DNA of 64,000 bases, taken from assembly GCF_041080865.1 (NCBI RefSeq), contig NZ_CP160906.1, forward strand, positions 1,116,001 through 1,180,000, given 5' to 3'. The stretch's first letter is position 1, and the number at the start of each line of letters is the position of its first letter. Positions 57,753 through 64,000 of this stretch are shown here, piece by piece. Source of the stretch: Psychromonas sp. MME1. Lineage in GTDB: Bacteria > Pseudomonadota > Gammaproteobacteria > Enterobacterales > Psychromonadaceae. The notes under the pieces were generated by a model, which was given only the letters and a program-made list of their open reading frames with translations, made no database searches and had not been told where the DNA came from. Position numbers and translations under genes: made by a program.

Positions 57753-58346
57753 TTAATAGGTAATGATATTTGCCCATTTATATTGCATCTGTTTTGCTGT
57801 TTTTTCAGCGAGCGTTGCCGATGATAATCGCGAAACTAAATATAAACTCATATCGATGCCAGCAGAAATGCCTGCAGAGGTGATATATTTACCCGTATCT
57901 ATCCATCGTTTATTGTCGATCACCGTTAAGGCCGGATAATCCGCTTGTAGGTCGGCAATGTCCTGCCAGTGTGTGGTAACAGATAAACCATCAAGTAAGC
58001 CCGCCTGAGCTAATATGAAAGCGCCAGTACAGACGGAAAGCACCATATCAGCCCTATTTGCGACCTCCTTAACCCAGCTAATGACATTTGTTTTTTGTAC
58101 TTCTTGGTCATGAATACCGCCAACAACTATTAAAATATCGATATGCGGATGATCTGAAAAGTCGTAATGAGGTTTGACTAAAAAACCACCTCGAGCAGTG
58201 ACAATATCCGCAGATTGTGCGACAAAAAATATATTCCAGTCATTAAAAGCAAGCCTACTAGCAGTACTCAACACTTCAAATGGGCCCGAAAAATCAAGCA
58301 CTTCTGCATTATCATAGATATATATCGCGATATTCATTGTACTCAC
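57753..58346 (-). CDS. DJ-1/PfpI family protein, isonitrile hydratase-like
   Basis: The 197-residue protein is of the DJ-1/PfpI superfamily. The nucleophile elbow is SVCTGAFILAQAGLL with C106, the N-terminal strand IYIYDNAEVLDFSGPFEVL contains the conserved Glu, and THWQDIADL completes the pocket. It lacks the AraC DNA-binding domain of GlxA-type regulators. Enzymatic roles in the subfamily include isonitrile hydratase and amidase-like activities; the actual substrate is unknown. An ATG three codons later (58337) is equally plausible as start. The MITE-like element lies just upstream. Confidence 0.85.
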   Translation of the reverse strand: MSTMNIAIYIYDNAEVLDFSGPFEVLSTASRLAFNDWNIFFVAQSADIVTARGGFLVKPHYDFSDHPHIDILIVVGGIHDQEVQKTNVISWVKEVANRADMVLSVCTGAFILAQAGLLDGLSVTTHWQDIADLQADYPALTVIDNKRWIDTGKYITSAGISAGIDMSLYLVSRLSSATLAEKTAKQMQYKWANIITY

Positions 58347-58357
58347 CTCTACTGATC

Positions 58358-58519
58358 ATACCAATTCCGGTAAGTATGTGATCTACATTTTGCGCAGGAA
58401 AAACAGCTTAATTCAAGGCCTAATTTGACGTAAATGGCTATTCCCTTTGCGAAAATTACAACGCAGCAGTAAGTAGTTTTAACCAGTAAAATAGATCTGC
58501 TATTTATCGGAATTGGTAT
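58358..58519. repeat. MITE-like element, 162 bp with 19-bp terminal inverted repeats
   Basis: The left end ATACCAATTCCGGTAAGTA (58358-58376) and the complement of the right end (58501-58519) match at 17 of 19 positions. The interior has no reading frame. The element lies between the divergent DJ-1 family and DUF3157-like genes. No clear target duplication is visible, and no matching transposase is in the window. Confidence 0.65.
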
Positions 58520-58584
58520 TAAATGTGTTCATTCACTTGTGCATTGTATATGCTAGATACAGTTCCATTAATAGGTTAGTTTAT

Positions 58585-59166
58585 ATGCACAATAAATATT
58601 CTTTATTTTTAACTTTTGTTATTTCAATTATCTCCCTGCCTTCGCTTGCCAGTGAAGAAACATTGGTCACATTAGAAAATGGCAAGGTAGTGAAACTCAA
58701 TCCTGATTTCACTTGGCAATATGTGGTTGATATTAATTCCATAAAAAAAGATCAAGCATCCACTTCCGTTGCAATTGAACAAAAGCAGTCGCCTACCATT
58801 GTAACTAATCCGAAAAGTCAGTGGCTTAGCCTAAATGATGTTACTCAAAAAAATGATGTCAATGTAAAACTACTTTCAACCCAGTGGGAAAATGGTCGCC
58901 TTGGCTTGATTTTTGAGTTAGCCAGTCAGAGTCCTGACAATTACGTAACCATTGACTTAGCCGTTAGTCTATTTTCAGATAGCGGTGAGTTGCTAAAAGA
59001 GGACCATATCAATGTTTGGCAAGCTACCTTTAGATTGCCTGATAGCTATCTACGAAAAGGGCAAGTAAGAGAAAGTCGTATTTTTTGGTTCTCAGGTATT
59101 AATAAAGAACAATGGACGAAACAGCTAATTAATATCAATATTGAGAAAATGGAATCGCGCGGATAA
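58585..59166 (+). CDS. Exported DUF3157-like protein
   Basis: The 193-residue precursor has a signal peptide (cut after about SLA). The mature N-terminus has the pattern TLVTLENGKVVKLNPDFTWQ followed by YV, seen in DUF3157 proteins of marine gammaproteobacteria. The rest is a beta-rich domain ending RKGQVRESRIFWF and WTKQLINI. The function is unknown. The ATG at 58585 follows AGGTTAG; a longer frame upstream adds residues inconsistent with a signal peptide. Confidence 0.7.
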   Translation: MHNKYSLFLTFVISIISLPSLASEETLVTLENGKVVKLNPDFTWQYVVDINSIKKDQASTSVAIEQKQSPTIVTNPKSQWLSLNDVTQKNDVNVKLLSTQWENGRLGLIFELASQSPDNYVTIDLAVSLFSDSGELLKEDHINVWQATFRLPDSYLRKGQVRESRIFWFSGINKEQWTKQLININIEKMESRG

Positions 59167-59273
59167 CGATACCCATGCAACTTCATGATGCGATGCTGCT
59201 ATTTTCCATCCCCCACGTGGTAATAGCACATAACGCAGCGATATTATGATAAGCAACAATATAAATCAGCTAC

Positions 59274-59759
59274 TTATATAGATTGGTATAAAGCCGCTTC
59301 AATATCATTAATCAGTTCTTGGGGCTTGGTTGTTGATCCATAACGGGTAATAGCGCCACTTTTACTGATTAAAAATTTAGTAAAATTCCATTTAATGTTT
59401 TCAGTGCCCATTACACCCGGTGCAGTTGTTTTGAGCTCTTTATATAGCGGGGCGGCATTACTGCCATTAACGTCAATTTTTGCAAACATAGGAAAGGTCA
59501 CACCGTAATTTTTCTGACAAAATGTGGCAATATCGCTATTACTGCCCTTCTCTTGTTCAGCAAATTGATTACACGGAAAACCAAGAACAACAAACCCCTG
59601 ATCTTTATATTGTTCATATAAGGCTTGTAGACCTTCATATTGATAGGTAAAGCCACAGTTGCTGGCTGTATTTACAATCAATACTACCTGACCTTGATAA
59701 ACGGATAAGTCTTGTATATCACCTGAAAGTAACGGCATACTTTTATTTAAGATAGACAT
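59274..59759 (-). CDS. Glutathione peroxidase family protein (Cys type)
   Basis: The 161-residue protein reduces peroxides, with thioredoxin or glutathione as donor. The peroxidatic Cys is C35 in VNTASNCGFTYQYEGLQ, and a second family motif GFPCNQFAEQE carries the resolving Cys. The C-terminal KWNFTKFLIS strand completes the tetrad. It is the BtuE-like cytoplasmic group, without a signal peptide. ppx starts 34 bases upstream in genome order on the same strand, but they may be separately transcribed. Confidence 0.93.
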   Translation of the reverse strand: MSILNKSMPLLSGDIQDLSVYQGQVVLIVNTASNCGFTYQYEGLQALYEQYKDQGFVVLGFPCNQFAEQEKGSNSDIATFCQKNYGVTFPMFAKIDVNGSNAAPLYKELKTTAPGVMGTENIKWNFTKFLISKSGAITRYGSTTKPQELINDIEAALYQSI

Positions 59760-59792
59760 AGTTTGGCTCCATTTTATAACGCTAAAGAAACA

Positions 59793-61310
59793 TTAAAATA
59801 GCAAGTTCCAACCAGTTGCTTTCCAATATTGTTGCTCAGTGACTAAATCAGCCTGTAACAATTTATTATTCTCTAACCAATCGATATCTTCACAGTCCAG
59901 CGTCCATTCATCATCACGGGCGTCAATTGTGATATTCAGTGAGGGTTGATCATTACGTTGTGCATTGAGCACGATAGCAAGGCGTAATACGCGAATCAGA
60001 GCAATAATATGTTTTTTCTTAAACAGGGTAAAGTCATCGATTTCAACTAATTTAAGTGATTTGCGCTGATATCTCACTAGCATAGAAATAACTAATTGTT
60101 GTTCGCTGTTAAAACCCGGCATAGTCGTATGGCGTAAAATATAAGCGGAGTGGCGATGAAAGCCCTGCAAGCTAATACTTAATCCGACTTCATGTAATAG
60201 TGCAGCCCAAGATAACAGATCAAACAACTCACTCGATTTTTTTAACCCAACCTCAGAAGCAACCTGATCTAATAATGCGATAGCTTGCTCCTTAACATCC
60301 GTTGCATATTTAACATCAACTAAATGTTTGCTTGCAAGGTTTTCCGTGGTGCGCAAACGAATATCAGCACATTTAAAACGATCTTCCATCTCATAGAGTA
60401 GTCCTTCTCGCAAGGCACCGTCAGAAAAATGCATCTCTTTGATATTTAAGGCTTGAAATATTGCACTTAAAATTGCCACACCAGCCGCAAAGACGGGCTT
60501 TCTTTCATCGCTAAGCCCGGTAAGTTGAATATCATCAATAGTTGACCATTCGCATAAGGTCGAAATGAGTTTGGATAACCGATCTTCACTAATAATGCCA
60601 TCTTCATAGCCCATACCAACGAGCACTTCATTGATTGCTTTAATTGTCCCTGAGGAACCAAAGGCTAAATCCCAGCCAAGCCTGCGATACTTGTAGTCAA
60701 TAAACTCAAGGCTTTGTGCTGCTGCAAGTCTTGCACTAGCAAAGTTTTTATTTGAAAGCTTGCCATTTTTGAAAAATCGATTGGAATAATTAACACAGCC
60801 CATCGGGGTACTGTTAACTAATACGGGTTCAAAACCGTTTCCAATAATGAGTTCAGTGCTGCCTCCTCCAATATCAACCACTAACATAGAATCGGCTTGT
60901 GGTTGCGTATGAGCAACACCGAGGTAGATTAAACGTGCCTCTTCAGTTCCAGGGATGACCTCTATAGGAAATGGTAATATTTCTAAGGCGCGACGTAAAA
61001 ATAGGGTGGCATTTTTTGCTTGTCGTAATGTATGTGTCGCTGCGATCCGCACATTATGAGGCTCAAAACCTTGTAAACGTTCGGCGAACATAGCCAAACA
61101 TTCCAGCCCTCTTTGCATTGCTGCTTCATCGAGGTGTTTATGCTCATCTAAACCATCCCCTAAACGTACTCTTTGTTTATGGCGGCTTACTAACTGTAAA
61201 TCTTGATCATTAACTTTTGCAACAACCATGTGAAAACTGTTAGATCCAAGGTCTATTGCTGCAATATCTTTAATGTCAGTTTCATTTGATAGAGTTTGAT
61301 TCATCACCAT
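59793..61310 (-). CDS. ppx: Exopolyphosphatase (Ppx/GppA family)
   Basis: Ppx removes terminal phosphate from polyphosphate, opposing Ppk. The 505-residue length fits Ppx. The ASKHA phosphate-1 motif is [17 protein letters not shown], the phosphate-2 region [14 protein letters not shown], and a C-terminal HD-like all-helical domain begins near residue 305 ([12 protein letters not shown]). The start overlaps the end of ppk by 29 bases on the same strand, so the two are translationally coupled. An ATG two codons later (61304) is also possible. GAGA precedes the first ATG. Confidence 0.95.
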   Translation of the reverse strand: MVMNQTLSNETDIKDIAAIDLGSNSFHMVVAKVNDQDLQLVSRHKQRVRLGDGLDEHKHLDEAAMQRGLECLAMFAERLQGFEPHNVRIAATHTLRQAKNATLFLRRALEILPFPIEVIPGTEEARLIYLGVAHTQPQADSMLVVDIGGGSTELIIGNGFEPVLVNSTPMGCVNYSNRFFKNGKLSNKNFASARLAAAQSLEFIDYKYRRLGWDLAFGSSGTIKAINEVLVGMGYEDGIISEDRLSKLISTLCEWSTIDDIQLTGLSDERKPVFAAGVAILSAIFQALNIKEMHFSDGALREGLLYEMEDRFKCADIRLRTTENLASKHLVDVKYATDVKEQAIALLDQVASEVGLKKSSELFDLLSWAALLHEVGLSISLQGFHRHSAYILRHTTMPGFNSEQQLVISMLVRYQRKSLKLVEIDDFTLFKKKHIIALIRVLRLAIVLNAQRNDQPSLNITIDARDDEWTLDCEDIDWLENNKLLQADLVTEQQYWKATGWNLLF

Positions 61311-63390
61311 TACGCATCTCTTTAGATCTTCGGGTTTGTCTTTCTAAGTTTTTAATATAATCATAGGTCGCTAATTGAGAACGTACATTTTTTCTGTTAC
61401 CACGATCGACATACAGGTTACTCATCTCTTTATCGATAACTCTGGCTTTAACGGTGTCTGTAAATTGAATATTAATAATATCAATAATACGCTGTTTTAA
61501 ACGTTCATCACGAACAGGTGCCCCCACTTCAATACGATTATCTATATTTCGCGTCATCCAATCTGCTGAAGATATATAGACTAATGGATTGCCTTCATTA
61601 TGGGTGATCAGAACGCGAGGATGCTCTAAAAAGCGATCAATAACACTAATAACTTGAATATTATCACTCACCCCTTCTACACCGGGAACAAGCGAGCACA
61701 TACCACGAATAATCATTTTAATTTTAACGCCGACACTACTTGCGGTATAGAGTTTATTAATCAATCCATTATCGACTAAATTATTGACTTTTAGGGTTAT
61801 GGCTGCTTTTTTTCCCACTTTGGCATTACTAATTTCATTATCTATTAGACGATATAACTGGTTACGGGAATTACGAGGTGAAACAATTAAATGGTCAAAA
61901 TGTACTGGGCGGTATGGGTTTTCTATGTAGCCAAAAACATTTCTCACTTCAGTGGCGAGTTCTTGATCGGAAGTTAGTAAAGAAAAATCAGTATAAATAC
62001 GTGCTGTTTTTTCGTGGAAATTCCCTGTGCCCATATGGGCATAACGGATTATTTCTTCGCCCTCTTTACGACTAATGAGTAACAGTTTGGCGTGAATTTT
62101 CATACCAGGGGCACCAAAAACGACTTGCACACCTGCTTCGGTTAAAACGCGTGACCATTCCATGTTCGCTTCTTCATCAAAACGCGCCTGCAACTCCACA
62201 ACGACTACGACTCGTTTACCGTTATGTACAGCATCGACAAGGGAACTCATCAAACGCGAGTCTTTCGCAACCCGATAGATATTAATCTTGATACTAATCA
62301 CTTTGGGATCAAAGGATGCTTGCCGAACCAGTTCCGTAATATGTTCAAAGGAGTGGTAGGGATAGTGAAGTAAAATATCACGAGCACGAATGGCATCAAA
62401 GGCATTGGCATATCCTTCGAAATCGGCACATTTAAGCGGTGGTAACGATTTATTTTCTAAATAACGGGGCCCGACATTAGGAAAGCTAATGAAGTCTTTA
62501 AAATTTTGGTAGCGTCCACCGGGAAGTAAGCTATCGTAGTTTGAGATTTTTAGTTTATCACAAAGAAATTTCAGCAAGTTGCTCGGCATATTACTTTCAT
62601 AGACAAAGCGAACGGGCATTGCAGTTAAGCGCTGGCTTAACCCTTCCGATAATTGCTCAATTAAGCTGTACTCGACCTCATGGCGTAAATCATACTCAGC
62701 ATCACGTGTCATTTTCATTGCATAACCAGCAAGCTCCTCATATTCGAGAAAACCTCTGAATATATCATCCAAACAGTAACGGATAATATTATCTAATAAA
62801 ATAATTGTTTTACGTCGTTTACCCTTTTGCTCGGGAACCATAATAAAGCGAGGAAGATGATCCGTTGGAATTTCAATGAGGGCATATTGGCTTTGATCTT
62901 GTTGTTTTAAATCAACTGCGATATAAGCATATTCATCTTTGAGAAACTGCATTACATCAATATCTTCACGCATCAATAGTGGAGTAACATGCGGTCGAAC
63001 TTCGCTATGAAAATATTTACGAACCCAAATTTGTTGTGTTTCATCTAACTGAGTTTCGTTAACAAGAAATATACGTCGACGAGCCATTTCTAAAATAAGC
63101 TCATTATATAAATCATCAAAGTCTTGATTAAGTTTAAATGCTTTACTCTGCATACGCTTTAACAGATGCTTGGTGTTGTCATTTCCTCCGCGCTCTCGGT
63201 TAATTAATATTTGTCTTTTAACATCGGAGAAACGAACTTTGTAAAATTCATCCAAATTATTTGAGAAAATACCTAAAAAGCGAATTCTTTCAATAAGTGG
63301 AACCGATTTATCCGCCGCTTCTTGCAATACTCTCTCATTAAATGAAAGCCAGCTTAGTTCCTTTTCTATATACAACTTTTCAGCAATCAT
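61282..63390 (-). CDS. ppk1: Polyphosphate kinase 1
   Basis: Ppk1 makes inorganic polyphosphate from ATP through a phosphohistidine. The 702-residue length is typical. The N-terminal domain starts [16 protein letters not shown], and two PLD-like catalytic domains follow. The phosphorylated His is in [14 protein letters not shown], and the second catalytic His region is [20 protein letters not shown]. It forms an operon with ppx, as in E. coli. The 600-base leader upstream holds two dispersed repeats; I see no convincing Pho box for its strand. Confidence 0.96.
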   Translation of the reverse strand: MIAEKLYIEKELSWLSFNERVLQEAADKSVPLIERIRFLGIFSNNLDEFYKVRFSDVKRQILINRERGGNDNTKHLLKRMQSKAFKLNQDFDDLYNELILEMARRRIFLVNETQLDETQQIWVRKYFHSEVRPHVTPLLMREDIDVMQFLKDEYAYIAVDLKQQDQSQYALIEIPTDHLPRFIMVPEQKGKRRKTIILLDNIIRYCLDDIFRGFLEYEELAGYAMKMTRDAEYDLRHEVEYSLIEQLSEGLSQRLTAMPVRFVYESNMPSNLLKFLCDKLKISNYDSLLPGGRYQNFKDFISFPNVGPRYLENKSLPPLKCADFEGYANAFDAIRARDILLHYPYHSFEHITELVRQASFDPKVISIKINIYRVAKDSRLMSSLVDAVHNGKRVVVVVELQARFDEEANMEWSRVLTEAGVQVVFGAPGMKIHAKLLLISRKEGEEIIRYAHMGTGNFHEKTARIYTDFSLLTSDQELATEVRNVFGYIENPYRPVHFDHLIVSPRNSRNQLYRLIDNEISNAKVGKKAAITLKVNNLVDNGLINKLYTASSVGVKIKMIIRGMCSLVPGVEGVSDNIQVISVIDRFLEHPRVLITHNEGNPLVYISSADWMTRNIDNRIEVGAPVRDERLKQRIIDIINIQFTDTVKARVIDKEMSNLYVDRGNRKNVRSQLATYDYIKNLERQTRRSKEMRNGDESNSIK

Positions 63391-63433
63391 AATTAAATTT
63401 TAACCTGTCAGTTATTATTATTTTTAAATAGTC

Positions 63434-63517
63434 TATACCCATGTTACCTCAAAATGCTTTGTCAGGCGCTAGCTTGGATACCAGAGCAAGACGTAACATG
63501 AGGTAATTGTTATTCAC
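63434..63517. repeat. Dispersed hairpin-forming intergenic repeat
   Basis: The left arm TATACCCATGTTACCTCA and the right arm AACATGAGGTAATT share the complementary core TTACCTCA/TGAGGTAA. The left part is 29 of 32 identical to 23942-23973 and the right end matches 19668-19686. It is a small mobile or palindromic repeat family of this genome. Confidence 0.55.
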
Positions 63518-63922
63518 ACATTAATTTTGACATCAAGATGACACTTAAATGAACCGTCACACAATTGTAATATTAACAGCTTAGAGTATAGCCCGTATCT
63601 GTGACACTTTTATTACATCTGCTAAAAATCTATTTGTAATACCCCCAACACAACAAACTAGTCACCGTGTTTTAGTGCTTGATGGTATAACAATAGGAAA
63701 AACTTACCAGTAACCAGCCTGAAAGCCGAAGACCTTCATATTTATTCAAGCTTATAACATACGCGCAAATAGATTTATACGTTTTAAAGCAATAATTTAC
63801 AACCCTGTGCAATAAGCTACACCACCTGTGGCGGCACTAAGTGATAACACTTGTCTCGTTACTGCGCGATACCGCATGCAATATAACTAAATGATGAAGC
63901 TTAATCCCATCTTAGTGCACTT

Positions 63923-63955
63923 TTTCTTGCTCACTTTGCATCTTGAAGTATCATG
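63923..63955. repeat. Second copy of the 33-bp dispersed motif
   Basis: TTCTTGCTCACTTTGCATC followed by TTGAAGTATCATGG matches 43671-43703. Its complement also resembles the left arm of the 63434 repeat (GCATTTTGAGGTAACATGG), so both belong to one degenerate family. It lies about 35 bases before the gene at the right edge. Confidence 0.5.
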
Positions 63956-63988
63956 GAGACATGCTGGCCAATATTAAAGGATACTAAT

Positions 63989-64000
63989 ATGATAACCGTT
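63989..64000 (+). CDS. Start of a plus-strand gene cut by the window edge
   Basis: An ATG at 63989 is preceded by AAAGGA at a proper distance, and the first four codons read M-I-T-V. Nothing more can be said about its product. Confidence 0.4.

Larger units (their letters stand above)
63391..63988. other. 598-bp divergent leader region with two dispersed repeats
   Basis: The region lies between ppk and a plus-strand gene that starts at the window edge. It holds the repeats at 63434-63517 and 63923-63955. Otherwise it is AT-rich without a supported reading frame. Confidence 0.4.

Noticed and set aside
63554-63571. Pho box before the polyphosphate genes
   Set aside because: CCGTCAC-ACAA-TTGTAAT shows only moderate matches in the plus direction and none in the direction of ppk, so it is not supported for the genes it should control.

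Overview
The window looks like the chromosome of an AT-rich, cold-marine type gammaproteobacterium. The gene content (tex, sbcB, cysK, gcvTHP, ppk-ppx, endonuclease I, PagL, and DUF1415, YceH and DUF3297 type proteins) fits the Psychromonas/Shewanella/Vibrio part of the class, and Psychromonas is my best guess. That guess is inference from gene content and base composition only. I see no rRNA, tRNA or CRISPR array.

Layout. 1-4.7 kb: a decayed signalling locus on the minus strand, a large hybrid histidine kinase with four frameshifts followed by a cheR gene with an in-frame stop. 4.9-10.6 kb: housekeeping and conserved genes (tex, trmK, two minus-strand genes of unknown role, DUF1415). 10.8-17.2 kb: a tight four-gene operon encoding a MukBEF-like condensin plus a TOPRIM nuclease, that is, a Wadjet/MksBEFG-type anti-plasmid system. 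Its gene order is permuted (C-B-A-D) and its nuclease subunit is short. 17.3-31 kb: metabolism and envelope genes (LEA14-like lipoprotein, PagL, cysK, sbcB, L,D-transpeptidase, glycerate kinase, YceH, HAD phosphatase, POT peptide transporter). Two related small secreted proteins here are each built from three cysteine-pair modules.

31-43 kb: an accessory defence island. It starts with an intact IS3-family element (inverted repeats and a 3-bp GAT target duplication). A HicA-like toxin with a large XRE-family partner follows, then a palindromic operator region, a complete type I restriction-modification operon (hsdR-hsdM-hsdS), a truncated DUF3800 gene, a DarT-DarG toxin-antitoxin pair, and a decayed gene with non-coding sequence. 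43-52 kb returns to metabolism: GFA-family protein, MATE exporter, an Lrp-type regulator divergent from alanine dehydrogenase, and gcvT divergent from gcvH-gcvP. Alanine and glycine catabolism therefore lie side by side.

52-57 kb is partly degenerate: a frameshifted response regulator/diguanylate cyclase, two gene remnants (one ankyrin-like), a membrane protein, a GH53 galactanase and a broken ABM-domain gene. 57-64 kb carries endonuclease I, a DJ-1/PfpI protein, a 162-bp MITE-like element, a DUF3157-like exported protein, glutathione peroxidase and the overlapping ppk-ppx polyphosphate genes. A new gene begins at the right edge.

Two themes stand out. One is heavy gene decay confined to signalling and accessory genes, while long neighbouring genes are intact, so random sequencing error is an unlikely explanation. 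The other is layered defence against foreign DNA (Wadjet-like, type I R-M, DarTG, HicA-like). Several short dispersed repeat families occur between genes.
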